Assembly (NCBI GenBank): GCA_023389195.1
Contig: JAEWET010000022.1
Span: forward strand, 41,277 to 105,276
DNA from: Aliihoeflea sp023389195
GTDB taxonomy: Bacteria > Pseudomonadota > Alphaproteobacteria > Rhizobiales > Rhizobiaceae
Direction of reading: 5' to 3'
DNA length: 64,000 nucleotides
Shown: positions 46,973-55,296 of the stretch, piece by piece
Position numbering within the stretch: position 1 is the first letter of the stretch
Layout: every line of letters begins with the position of its first letter
Position numbers and translations under genes: made by a program
The notes under the pieces: model-generated
Told to the model about the DNA's origin: nothing
What the model saw: only the letters and a program-made list of their open reading frames with translations
The model's database searches: none

Positions 46973-47932
46973 TTAGTTCTGCGCCGGAGCCCGCTCTTCT
47001 TCCTCGCTCACCTCGCCATCGGCGGCGGGCGTCGCAGGGTCGGTCTCGGGCGAAGCGGCGGAACCGTCTTCCTCGGGCGTCGCCTCGGCCGGAGCAGCTT
47101 CGGTCTCGCTTGCAGCATCGGCATCGGCCGGCTCTGCGGCATCGTCAGCCGGAGCGGCTTCATCGGCGCCAGGCGCAGCCTCGTCGGCCGCCGGCGCGGC
47201 GTCCTCGGCGGGAGCGGCCTCTTCGCCTTCAGCGGCAGGTGCAGCTTCTTCGCCTTCGGCAGCCGGAGCAGCGTCGTCACCTTCTGCGGCCGGAGCAGCG
47301 TCTTCACCTTCGGCGGCTGGCGCGGCTTCCTCGCCCTCGGCGGGAGCAGCTTCCTCGCCCTCGGCCGACTCTTCTTCAGCGGCGGCCGGCTCGGGCAGCG
47401 GCATCGGGTTGTCCGACTGGGCGTTGATGTAGGCGATCAGGTTGGCTTCTTCCTGCGGATCGCGGATACCGGCGAAGGCCATCGTCGTTCCCGGCACGTA
47501 GGAGCGCGGGTTGACGAGGAATGCGCTCAGATTCTCGAATTCCCAGGTCTTGGAGCCGCCCTCGGAATATTCGGTCATCGCGGCGGAATAGGAAAAGCCT
47601 TCGTGCGACGCGACGACACGGCCCAGCACGTCGTGCAGGTTCGGGCCGACGCGGTTCGCGCCGCCAGCCTCGATCGTGTGGCACGAGGCGCAGCGGCGGA
47701 AGGCCGCTTCGCCGGCTGCCGGGTCCGCGCTGGCGAGAAGGTCGAGCGCGCTCGGGCCGGTTTCGGCCGGCGCTCCGCCACCTGCGGGCTCTTCGGGAAC
47801 CTCGATCGCATAACCCGGAGTTTCGGGAGCATGGGACGCAAAGATCGCGTCCGACACAAGGCTGACCGAAAAGACGACGAACACGACGCCCAGGAACGCG
47901 CCGATCAGCTTGTTAAGTTCAAAAGAGTCCAT
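46973..47932 (-). CDS. membrane-anchored cytochrome c (CycM-like) with acidic repeat tail
   Basis: 319-residue c-type cytochrome. An uncleaved N-terminal anchor (about residues 9-30) and a Pro/Gly linker precede the class I heme domain (about 66-175) with CASCH (81-85) and the distal Met in VPGTTMAFAG (151). CycM proteins pass electrons from the bc1 complex to the aa3 oxidase at the inner membrane. Odd feature: about 140 C-terminal residues (about 177-319) are low-complexity, built of imperfect AEGEEAAPA-type nine-residue repeats, very rich in Ala, Glu, Asp and Pro; known CycM proteins are about 180-190 residues. Confidence 0.9.
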   Translation of the reverse strand: MDSFELNKLIGAFLGVVFVVFSVSLVSDAIFASHAPETPGYAIEVPEEPAGGGAPAETGPSALDLLASADPAAGEAAFRRCASCHTIEAGGANRVGPNLHDVLGRVVASHEGFSYSAAMTEYSEGGSKTWEFENLSAFLVNPRSYVPGTTMAFAGIRDPQEEANLIAYINAQSDNPMPLPEPAAAEEESAEGEEAAPAEGEEAAPAAEGEDAAPAAEGDDAAPAAEGEEAAPAAEGEEAAPAEDAAPAADEAAPGADEAAPADDAAEPADADAASETEAAPAEATPEEDGSAASPETDPATPAADGEVSEEEERAPAQN

Positions 47933-48139
47933 CTACCCAAGGCTCCAAGGTTCGACCGGGGTGATGCGGCGTGCGACCGGCGCACACGCGTCAAAGGGTC
48001 CCCCACCCGGTCGTGCCGGTGAAAATCGCGCGGAAACTAGGTCTTTTGCTTGGATGTTGCAACACATATAAGGGCCTTTCCACGTGAGACCTTTTGCCAC
48101 TTTTCCGACCTTCCCGAGAGCCGCACCATCGCTTCGCGC

Positions 48140-48874
48140 ATGTCCAGACTGATCCTCATTCCCGCCCGCATGGCCTCCACCCGCCTGCCCGGCAAGCCGC
48201 TGGCGGACATCGCCGGGCTGCCGATGATCGGCCAGGTGGCCAGGCGCGCTGCCGAGAGCGGTGCAGGCGAGATCGCCATCGCGACCGACAGTGACGAAGT
48301 GGCGCGCGCCGTCGAGGCCCTCGGCTTCGTGGCCGTGATGACGGCGGCAAGCCACCAGTCCGGCTCCGACCGCATCTTCGAGGCGCTGCAGAAGCTTGAT
48401 CCCGACGGGCGCTACCAGACGATCGTCAACCTCCAGGGCGACCTGCCGACCATCGATCCCGCACTGATCGCGAGCACGGCCGACGTGCTCGAAGAGGGCG
48501 AAGAGGGCGACGCGGACATCGCCACGCTGGGCGTCGAGATCGAGGACGAGGCGGAGAAGACCAATCCGAACGTCGTCAAGATCGTCGGCTCGCCGCTCAC
48601 GCCCGCTCGTCTGCGCGCGCTCTATTTCACCCGCGCGACCGCACCATGGGGCGAAGGCCCGCTCTACCACCATATCGGCATCTACGCCTATCGCCGCGCC
48701 GCGCTCGAACGCTTCGTCGGCCTCGGCCCGAGCCCCCTGGAGACGCGCGAGCGGCTGGAACAGTTGCGCGCGCTCGAAGCGGGCATGCGCATCGATGTCG
48801 GCCTCGTCCGTTCCGTTCCGCTGGGCGTCGATACGCCCGAAGATCTCGAGCGCGCCCGCGCCATGTTGTCGTAA
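48140..48874 (+). CDS. kdsB: 3-deoxy-manno-octulosonate cytidylyltransferase
   Basis: 244-residue enzyme that activates Kdo as CMP-Kdo for lipopolysaccharide core synthesis. The nucleotide-binding loop IPARMASTRLPGKPL (about 6-20), DSDEVARAV, QSGSDRI and NLQGDLP are characteristic. ATG 48140 gives the conserved MSRLILIPAR; 30 in-frame codons upstream are not coding. pheA follows 17 bases later. Confidence 0.96.
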   Translation: MSRLILIPARMASTRLPGKPLADIAGLPMIGQVARRAAESGAGEIAIATDSDEVARAVEALGFVAVMTAASHQSGSDRIFEALQKLDPDGRYQTIVNLQGDLPTIDPALIASTADVLEEGEEGDADIATLGVEIEDEAEKTNPNVVKIVGSPLTPARLRALYFTRATAPWGEGPLYHHIGIYAYRRAALERFVGLGPSPLETRERLEQLRALEAGMRIDVGLVRSVPLGVDTPEDLERARAMLS

Positions 48875-48891
48875 GGAAGAGCAGAAGCCGC

Positions 48892-49752
48892 ATGTCCAGG
48901 ACCAACCGCATCGCATTTCAGGGTGAACCCGGCGCCAACTCCGACACCGCCTGCCGCAACATGTTTCCCGGCATGGAGCCGATGCCCCGCGCGACCTTCG
49001 AGGACGCGTTCAATGCGGTCGAGAGCGGTGCGGCCGAACTTGCGATGATACCGATCGAGAACACGATCGCGGGCCGCGTCGCCGACATCCATCACCTGCT
49101 GCCCGAATCGAGCCTGCACATCGTCGGCGAATATTTCCTGCCGATCCATTTCCAGCTCATGGTCCTGCCGGGCGTGAAGATCGACGAGATCAAGTCCGTT
49201 CACAGCCACATTCACGCGCTCGGCCAGTGCCGCAACGTGATCCGCAAGCACAAGTGGAAGCCGGTCATCGCCGGCGACACGGCTGGCGCCGCGCGCCAGG
49301 TGGCCGACGAAGGTGACCGCACCGCCGCAGCGCTCGCGCCCGTCCTTGCCGCCGAACTCTACGGCCTCGACATCGTCGCCGAGAATGTCGAGGACACCGA
49401 CAACAACGTTACCCGCTTCGTCGTGCTGGCGAAGGAGGAATCCTGGGCTCCGCGCAAGTCGGCCGATGATTTGATGATGACGACCTTTATCTTCCGCGTG
49501 CACAACATTCCGGCCGCGCTCTACAAGGCCATGGGCGGCTTCGCCACTAATGGCGTCAACATGACCAAGCTGGAGAGCTATCAGCTCGGCGGCACCTTCT
49601 TCGCCTCGCAGTTCTACGCCGACATCGAAGGCCACCCCGACGACGCCAATGTCGCCCAGGCGCTCAAGGAACTCGACTTCTTCTCGCGCGAAGTGCGGGT
49701 GCTCGGGGTCTATCCGGCGGCGGAGTTCCGGATCAGCCAGCGTCCTTCTTGA
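48892..49752 (+). CDS. pheA: prephenate dehydratase
   Basis: 286-residue monofunctional prephenate dehydratase of phenylalanine synthesis (no chorismate mutase domain). The catalytic domain (about 1-185) shows RIAFQGEPGANSDTACR, ELAMIPIENTIAGRV and the TRF motif in NNVTRFVVLAK. A C-terminal ACT domain (about 200-278; VHNIPAALYKAMGGFATNGVN) carries the ESYQLGG-like phenylalanine site, implying feedback control. ATG 48892 follows kdsB closely; a DUF4160 gene starts 25 bases after the stop. Confidence 0.96.
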   Translation: MSRTNRIAFQGEPGANSDTACRNMFPGMEPMPRATFEDAFNAVESGAAELAMIPIENTIAGRVADIHHLLPESSLHIVGEYFLPIHFQLMVLPGVKIDEIKSVHSHIHALGQCRNVIRKHKWKPVIAGDTAGAARQVADEGDRTAAALAPVLAAELYGLDIVAENVEDTDNNVTRFVVLAKEESWAPRKSADDLMMTTFIFRVHNIPAALYKAMGGFATNGVNMTKLESYQLGGTFFASQFYADIEGHPDDANVAQALKELDFFSREVRVLGVYPAAEFRISQRPS

Positions 49753-49777
49753 AAAACCCAACTGATGGGATAATGTA

Positions 49778-50026
49778 TTGGTCGTCGTCCACCGTGCGCA
49801 TGGCTATCGTTTCGTCATCTACACGCAGGACCACGCGCCGGCCCATATCCATCTCATCGGAGCGGGCAATGCCAAGATCGACCTGATCGGGCCGGACGGT
49901 TCGATCGAGCTGGTCTATGCGATCGGGATCAAGCGGCCGGAACTGCGCCGGCTTCTTGAGGAAGTCGCGGCACGGCGCGACGATTTCCTGCAGGACTGGG
50001 AGCGCATTCATGGTGAAGCTGACTGA
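49778..50026 (+). CDS. DUF4160 protein (suspected toxin-antitoxin component)
   Basis: 82-residue cytoplasmic protein with the DUF4160 pattern: GYRFVIYTQDHAPAHIHLIG near the N-terminus and a helical C-terminal half (RPELRRLLEEVAARRDDFLQDW). The start is TTG 49778 with TGGGA seven bases upstream; an in-frame TGA at 49763 excludes any earlier start. It overlaps the DUF2442 gene by 17 bases. DUF4160 and DUF2442 genes are commonly paired and have been suspected to be toxin-antitoxin systems; that role is inference here. Confidence 0.8.
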   Translation: MVVVHRAHGYRFVIYTQDHAPAHIHLIGAGNAKIDLIGPDGSIELVYAIGIKRPELRRLLEEVAARRDDFLQDWERIHGEAD

Positions 50027-50423
50027 CATGCAGATCGACGCCGCCGAAGAGCGGGGACGACAGGTGCTCGCCGAAGGTCTGCGGGCACGGGCGGCGAGCT
50101 ACGATGCGGCGAGCGGCCGGATCGTCGTCGAGCTCGAAAATGGCTGCGCCTATGTCTTCCCGCCCGCGCTCGTCCAGGATTTGCACGATGCGCCGGCGGC
50201 CGATCTGGCCTTGGTCGCGGTCGACGGGTTCGGCCTCAATCTTCACTGGCCGCGCCTCGACGTCGATCTTTCCGTGCCGGCGCTCGTTGGCGGCGTATTC
50301 GGCACACGACGTTGGATGGCAAGCCAGTTCGCGCGTATTGGCGGCAGCACGACATCGCCAGCCAAGGCGCGCGCCGCGCGCGAGAACGGCGCAAAGGGCG
50401 GACGGCCGCGCAAGAGCGCCTGA
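50010..50423 (+). CDS. DUF2442 protein (partner of DUF4160)
   Basis: 137-residue protein. The DUF2442 core (about 30-90) has the typical VVELENGCAYVFPPALVQDL and GFGLNLHWPRLDVDLSVPALVGG text. The C-terminus is basic (RAARENGAKGGRPRKSA), with the common GRP nucleic-acid-contact pattern. ATG 50010 lies inside the DUF4160 gene, eight bases from GGGAGC. Its stop abuts the nudC stop on the other strand with no gap. Confidence 0.82.
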   Translation: MVKLTDMQIDAAEERGRQVLAEGLRARAASYDAASGRIVVELENGCAYVFPPALVQDLHDAPAADLALVAVDGFGLNLHWPRLDVDLSVPALVGGVFGTRRWMASQFARIGGSTTSPAKARAARENGAKGGRPRKSA

Positions 50424-51365
50424 TCAGCCCGCGTCCACCCACGCCCGGATGAGATGATTGGCGATCGCCGCGTTCGGCGGCACGACCAGGCCTTCGGAGT
50501 GCGCGCCGGCGATCATTGAGCGCACTTCCTCGCGCGTGAACCAGCGGCAGGCTTCGAGTTCGGTGAAGTCCGGCGTCAGATCCTCGTTCAGCGCCTCGCC
50601 GAAGCAGCCGATCATCAGCGAGTGGGGAAACGGCCAGGGCTGGCTGGCGTGATAGGCGACGCGGCCGATCTTGACGCCCGATTCCTCCAGCGTCTCGCGC
50701 CGCACCGCATCCTCGATCGTCTCGCCCGGCTCCACGAAGCCGGCGAGCGTCGAAAACATGCCCGGCACGAAATGCGGGCTGCGGCCCATCAGGCAGCGAT
50801 CCGGCGTGACGGTCAGCATGATGACGACGGGGTCGGTGCGCGGGAAATGCTGCGCGCCGCAGCCGGTGCACACGCGCTTGTAGCCGCCGATGCGTGCTTC
50901 GGTCGCGGCCCCGCAGCGGCCGCAGAAGCGGCAATTGGCGTTCCAGGCCAGGAGGGACGCGCCCTGCCCCACCGCGCCCATGTCGTCGGGAGCGAGAAGG
51001 CCCTGGCTGTTGAGCGAGCGCAGGTCGATCGCCTTGATGCCGTCCGGCAGGTCCTCGGGCTCGAGACTACCAGGGGCAGCGATCACCGGACCGTCGGGGC
51101 CATGACCGAGCAGCACCGCATGCTGCAGCTTGGCCTTGAGGGCTTCGGCTTCCGATGCCGAAAAATGGCAGTCGGGACCGGCGCCGTTCATCTTCAGGCA
51201 GAGGCGGCCTCCGCGTAAAATCAGCACCGACAGCCGCGGGTCGACAAGCGCATCCGCCAGCGCCGTCTCGGAGCGGTTCTCGGCCTGCCGGTCGATGCGG
51301 TTGCCGGCAAAGCCGACGAAGCGGCTCGGCTCTTCGGCCGGCCGGTCGAACAGTGCGAAATTCAC
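50424..51365 (-). CDS. nudC: NADH pyrophosphatase (NAD-capped RNA decapping) NudC
   Basis: 313-residue Nudix hydrolase. A zinc ribbon (CRFCGRCG ... CTGCGAQHFPRTDP, about 145-176; CxxC pairs) is followed by the Nudix box GFVEPGETIEDAVRRETLEE (about 213-232) and the NudC-specific SQPWPFPHSLM. The enzyme hydrolyses NAD(H) and removes NAD caps from RNA. GTG start overlapping the HIT gene stop by four bases (GTGA). Confidence 0.95.
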   Translation of the reverse strand: MNFALFDRPAEEPSRFVGFAGNRIDRQAENRSETALADALVDPRLSVLILRGGRLCLKMNGAGPDCHFSASEAEALKAKLQHAVLLGHGPDGPVIAAPGSLEPEDLPDGIKAIDLRSLNSQGLLAPDDMGAVGQGASLLAWNANCRFCGRCGAATEARIGGYKRVCTGCGAQHFPRTDPVVIMLTVTPDRCLMGRSPHFVPGMFSTLAGFVEPGETIEDAVRRETLEESGVKIGRVAYHASQPWPFPHSLMIGCFGEALNEDLTPDFTELEACRWFTREEVRSMIAGAHSEGLVVPPNAAIANHLIRAWVDAG

Positions 51366-51784
51366 AGGCGGCCCTTGATGTCGTTGATCAGGCCGTGAAG
51401 GTCCTCACGGCGATAGGGTTCGGGCTGGCCGTGGCCCCAGACGGGTCCGGGCCAGTTCGCATCGCCTTCCCTGCGCGCGATGACGTGGACGTGGAGCTGG
51501 CGGACGATGTTGCCGAGCGCGCCGATGTTGATCTTGTCGCAGCGCGTGACCTCTTTCAGCGCCTTCGACACCATGGTCGTCTCGAAGGAGAGCATCGCCT
51601 GGTCGAGCGGCGTCAGGTCGTGGATCTCGACGGCGCCGCGGCGTTGCGGGATCATGATCAGCCATGGCCAGCGCGCATCGTTCATGATCCGAAGCTCGCA
51701 AAGGCCGAGCCAGATCACTTCGCGGCTGTCGCGTTCAAGCTTCCTGTCGAGCTCGAAACCGCCAGCCCTGTGCGGCATGTCCAT
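51362..51784 (-). CDS. HIT-family protein
   Basis: 140-residue histidine-triad nucleotide hydrolase/transferase-like protein. The triad region reads RQLHVHVIARREGD (about 94-107): the first His of HxHxHxx is Gln, while the two others are kept. WLIMIPQRRGAVEIHDL is the conserved strand before it. ATG 51784 has GGAGGGAG upstream. The frame upstream crosses the SRP RNA gene and is not coding. It is coupled to nudC. Confidence 0.88.
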   Translation of the reverse strand: MDMPHRAGGFELDRKLERDSREVIWLGLCELRIMNDARWPWLIMIPQRRGAVEIHDLTPLDQAMLSFETTMVSKALKEVTRCDKINIGALGNIVRQLHVHVIARREGDANWPGPVWGHGQPEPYRREDLHGLINDIKGRL

Positions 51785-51901
51785 GTCTCCCTCCTCTGCC
51801 AGGGTTGCGAGGCTAGAGCGTTTCCCCGCCCGATGGAAGCGAATCGTTCCAGCTTTCGATCCGGCCTTGCATTCGCCTTTCGAATTGCCGATATGGGGCG
51901 C

Positions 51902-52001
51902 GGGAGGTTGGTGGTGGACGAGCCACTCGCCAACCGGGTCAGGTCCGGAAGGAAGCAGCCCTAACGAGCCCCGGCACGGGTCACCGTGCCAGCCTCCCAC
52001 C
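51902..52001 (+). ncRNA. ffs: signal recognition particle RNA, small bacterial (4.5S) type
   Basis: The universally conserved tetraloop and Ffh-binding segment gtcaggtccggaaggaagca (51938-51957), followed by gccctaacga, is unmistakable. The ends gggaggttgg and cagcctccc pair to close the long hairpin, giving about 100 nucleotides. The RNA forms the SRP with Ffh and targets membrane proteins. It lies upstream of dnaX, the common location. End points are estimated from pairing. Confidence 0.96.
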
Positions 52002-52120
52002 TTATTTCCCCGGCCTTGCGTCCGAGCCGTTTGCGGCATTGACGCCTGGCCATGTCGGGGACGACACTCGCGCCGCGAGGATGATCCGGGCCTTCGGGCT
52101 CATGGCACGAGCGAGACTTG

Positions 52121-53962
52121 ATGGACGAAACTCCGCAGATCGAGACGAGCCGTCCGCAGGGACCCTACCGGGTCCTGGCGCGCAAATATCGCCCGCGCGA
52201 TTTCTCCACCCTGATCGGCCAGGAGCCGATGGTGCGCACGCTGACCAATGCGTTCGCCACCGGCCGCATCGCGCAGGCCTGGATGCTGACCGGCGTGCGC
52301 GGCGTCGGCAAGACGACGACCGCCCGCATCCTCGCCCGCGCGCTCAACTACAAGACCGATGCCGTCAGCCAGCCGACCGTCGACCTCTCGGTCCCAGGCG
52401 AGCATTGCGAAGCGATCATGGAAGGACGCCATGTCGACGTGGTCGAGATGGACGCCGCCTCGCATACCGGCATCGACGACATTCGCGAGATCATCGAGCA
52501 GGTTCGCTATGCGCCGGTTTCCGCGCGCTACAAGGTCTACATCATCGACGAAGTGCACATGCTCTCGACGCAGGCCTTCAACGGCCTGTTGAAGACGCTC
52601 GAGGAGCCGCCGCCGCACGTCAAGTTCATCTTCGCGACGACCGAAATCCGCAAGGTGCCGATCACCGTCCTGTCGCGCTGCCAGCGCTTCGACCTGCGCC
52701 GCGTCGACGCCGGCCTGCTGACCGCCCATCTGCGCGGCATCGCGCAGAAGGAGGACGTGTCGATCGACGACGACGCCCTCGCTATGATCGCGCGCGCGGC
52801 CGAGGGGTCGGTGCGCGATTCGCTGTCGATCCTCGACCAGGCGATCGCGCATGGGTCGGGCACGGTCACCGCCGAAGCGGTGCGCGACATGCTCGGGCTT
52901 GCCGACCGCGCCCGCGTCATCGACCTTTTCGAACTCCTGATGAGGGGCGACGTCGCCGGCGCGCTGGATGAATTCCGCGGCCAGTATGACGCCGGCGCGG
53001 ACCCCGCGACCGTCCTCACCGACCTTGCCGAATTCAACCATCTCGTCACCCGCATCCGTTTCGTGCCGAATGCGGCCGACGATGCCGCGATCTCGCAGGA
53101 AGAGCGCCAGCGCGGGCGCGAATATGCGGACGGGCTTTCGGTACGCGTCCTGTCGCGCACGTGGCAGATGCTCTTGAAGGGCATCACCGAGGTTCAGACC
53201 GCCTCGCGGCCGGTCAGCGCCGCGGAGATGGTGCTGATCCGCATCGCGCATGCCGCGACCCTGCCGACGCTCGACGAGGCGCTGAAATCGCTGGAAGGCG
53301 ACGCGCCGGTTCGCACGCTTCCGCACGGCACGCCGACATCTTCCGCAGGAAGTGCTCCGAACCGTGCGCCGGCACCGGTCGATGCAGTCGCCGCGCAGCC
53401 CGTCGCGATGTCATCGAATGGCGGCGGGCAGACGATGCGCCTCGTGCGCACCGAGCCCGAGCCCCTGCCGGCCGCCACGCCAAAGCCGCAGGTCGAGGAA
53501 GCGCCGGCCGAGCCCCGTATCGCCTCGCTGACCGATCTCGTCGCCTTGTGCGACGCCAATCGCGACATGGCGCTGAAGGTTCAGATCAAGCAGTTCCTGC
53601 GACCCGTGAAGTTCGATCCGGGCCGCATCGAGGTCAGTCTCACCGAGCACGCCCCGCGCATGCTCGTCAGCGACCTGACGACGCGGCTCCACACCTGGAC
53701 CGGGCGGCGCTGGGTCGTCACGATCTCGCGCGAGCGCGGCGGCGACACGCTGTCGGAGATCGAGCAGGCGCGGCGCGACGTCGCCCTTCTCGACGCCAAG
53801 AACGACCCCTCCGTCGCGGCGATCCTCGCCCGCTTTCCCGGCGCGAAGATCATCGACGTTCGGCTGCCCGACGCGGTCGAGACGCCCGAGATCGAGCTCG
53901 AAAGCGACGAAGTGCCGGTCGATCCGGGCATCGGCGATCTGGACGATGACGACGAAATCTGA
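52121..53962 (+). CDS. dnaX: DNA polymerase III subunits gamma and tau
   Basis: 613-residue clamp-loader ATPase. The AAA+ part shows Walker A GVRGVGKTTTA (about 57), Walker B YIIDEVHML (about 143), the SRC arginine finger in VLSRCQRFDLRR (about 190) and sensor 2 GSVRDSLSILDQ. The four-Cys zinc module that usually follows Walker A is nearly gone (one Cys, in EHCEAIM). The C-terminal third is a Pro/Ala linker and a polymerase-binding domain with an acidic end. No slippery heptamer for gamma frameshifting is evident. ATG 52121, with TTG one codon upstream as an alternative. Confidence 0.95.
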   Translation: MDETPQIETSRPQGPYRVLARKYRPRDFSTLIGQEPMVRTLTNAFATGRIAQAWMLTGVRGVGKTTTARILARALNYKTDAVSQPTVDLSVPGEHCEAIMEGRHVDVVEMDAASHTGIDDIREIIEQVRYAPVSARYKVYIIDEVHMLSTQAFNGLLKTLEEPPPHVKFIFATTEIRKVPITVLSRCQRFDLRRVDAGLLTAHLRGIAQKEDVSIDDDALAMIARAAEGSVRDSLSILDQAIAHGSGTVTAEAVRDMLGLADRARVIDLFELLMRGDVAGALDEFRGQYDAGADPATVLTDLAEFNHLVTRIRFVPNAADDAAISQEERQRGREYADGLSVRVLSRTWQMLLKGITEVQTASRPVSAAEMVLIRIAHAATLPTLDEALKSLEGDAPVRTLPHGTPTSSAGSAPNRAPAPVDAVAAQPVAMSSNGGGQTMRLVRTEPEPLPAATPKPQVEEAPAEPRIASLTDLVALCDANRDMALKVQIKQFLRPVKFDPGRIEVSLTEHAPRMLVSDLTTRLHTWTGRRWVVTISRERGGDTLSEIEQARRDVALLDAKNDPSVAAILARFPGAKIIDVRLPDAVETPEIELESDEVPVDPGIGDLDDDDEI

Positions 53963-53977
53963 CCAACGGAGATCACG

Positions 53978-54301
53978 ATGAAAGACCTTCTCGGCATGAT
54001 GGGCAAGGCCCGCGAGATGCAGGCCAAGTTCCAGCAGATGCAGGAAGAACTGGCCAATGTCGAAGCGTCCGGCCAGTCCGCGGGCGGGCTCGTCCAGGTC
54101 ACGCTTGCCGGCAAGTTCGAAATGAAGTCGCTCAAGATCGACCCCTCGCTCTTCAAGGAAGACGACGTCGAGATTCTCGAGGATCTGATCCTCGCCGCGC
54201 ACAACGACGCCAAGACCAAGGTCGAGGCGATCATGCAGCAGAAGACGCAGGAACTGACAGCCGGCCTGCCGATCCCGCCCGGCATGAAGCTGCCCTTCTA
54301 G
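53978..54301 (+). CDS. YbaB/EbfC-family nucleoid-associated protein
   Basis: 107-residue DNA-binding protein that forms a tweezer-like dimer. KDLLGMMGKAREMQAKFQQMQ and the central VQVTLAGKFEMKSLKIDPSL are family hallmarks; the C-terminal helix ends in GLPIPPGMKLPF. It starts 15 bases after dnaX, with CGGAGA upstream, and belongs to the conserved dnaX-ybaB-recR cluster. Confidence 0.95.
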   Translation: MKDLLGMMGKAREMQAKFQQMQEELANVEASGQSAGGLVQVTLAGKFEMKSLKIDPSLFKEDDVEILEDLILAAHNDAKTKVEAIMQQKTQELTAGLPIPPGMKLPF

Positions 54302-54473
54302 GTTGCGGTTAACGCGTTAATAACCATTCGAGCGATAGGATCGGGCATATCCGGTTTTGATCGCGGAGCTCCGGCACAGGCGCGTTTGTGGCGCACCTGC
54401 CCCTTTTTTGCCGCAAATCACCCTTTCAAAATCATCGACGAAACGGCGGGGGCCGTTCGGAGAGGTTTATAAC

Positions 54474-55253
54474 GTGTTCTTTCGGCTCCCGGCCGCCGCC
54501 TGCGCGGTCGCCCTTTCGCTTGTTGTTTCCGCCTGCACCTCCAGCAGCGACCTGCTCGACGACGTCGTGACGTCTTCGGTCAAGCCCGTTGCGGCGACGG
54601 CCAGCAATCGCGACTGCATGGCGCGCGCGATGTTCTTCGAATCGCACCGATCGAGCCGCGAGGGCCTTGTCGCCGTCGGCACGGTGGTGATGAACCGGGT
54701 CAATTCGGGCGAGTACCCGAACACGATCTGCGGTGTCGTCGGCCAGAAGAACCAGTTCGCGCCCGGCGTGATGACGCGCAAGATGAATTCCAAGGCGATG
54801 CCGGACGTGATGGCCGCCGCCGATGCGGTGCTTGCCGGCGAGCGCCACCCGATGGTGCAGAACGCCAAGTTCTTCCACACGGCCGGCCTGAACTTCCCCT
54901 ATCCCAACATGCACTACGTGCTGAAGGCTGGCGGCAACGCGTTCTACGAGAAGCGCGGGCGCGAGGAGCGCGCCGCAAACGGCGTACGCCCGCAGTCGCA
55001 GCTTGCCGCCACCGGCCGCGTCGAGGGCAAGCAGGCGCGCGTCCAGGTCGCGGCCGCGCCGCAGCCCCAGCCACAGGCCGAGCGCTTCGGCACGCCGCAA
55101 CCGGCGCCGGCCGTCCCGCAGATGGAAACCGCTGAGGCGGCAGCGCCGGCGAACACGGCCTCCGAGGCGCTCTCTTTCGCCGTCGACCAGACCAAGGCCG
55201 ACGCGATCGGCGCCCTGATCCTCGACCAGACGCGGACCGGCTCGACCAACTGA
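54474..55253 (+). CDS. SleB-type cell wall hydrolase, lipoprotein
   Basis: 259-residue exported protein: lipoprotein signal with lipobox VVSAC (Cys at about 20), a short linker, and a Hydrolase_2 (SleB) domain at about 45-155 with the catalytic Glu in ARAMFFESHRSSREGLVAVG and VVMNRVNSGEYPNTIC. The tail (about 160-259) is Pro/Ala/Gln-rich. The start is GTG 54474 with GGAGAGG nine bases upstream; the frame is open 39 codons earlier but without ribosome site. It is inserted between ybaB and recR, which are adjacent in most bacteria. Confidence 0.88.
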   Translation: MFFRLPAAACAVALSLVVSACTSSSDLLDDVVTSSVKPVAATASNRDCMARAMFFESHRSSREGLVAVGTVVMNRVNSGEYPNTICGVVGQKNQFAPGVMTRKMNSKAMPDVMAAADAVLAGERHPMVQNAKFFHTAGLNFPYPNMHYVLKAGGNAFYEKRGREERAANGVRPQSQLAATGRVEGKQARVQVAAAPQPQPQAERFGTPQPAPAVPQMETAEAAAPANTASEALSFAVDQTKADAIGALILDQTRTGSTN

Positions 55254-55296
55254 GTTCGACCTACACATCGGCCGGTTTCGGCGTTAAACCGGAGCC

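Noticed and set aside
47060..47390. Regularly repeated DNA that could suggest a CRISPR-like or minisatellite array
   Set aside because: The repeats are coding, imperfect and without spacers; they translate into the Ala/Glu/Pro tail of the cytochrome.
51785..52039. Upstream extension of the HIT protein frame
   Set aside because: It crosses the SRP RNA gene on the other strand; ATG 51784 has a strong Shine-Dalgarno.
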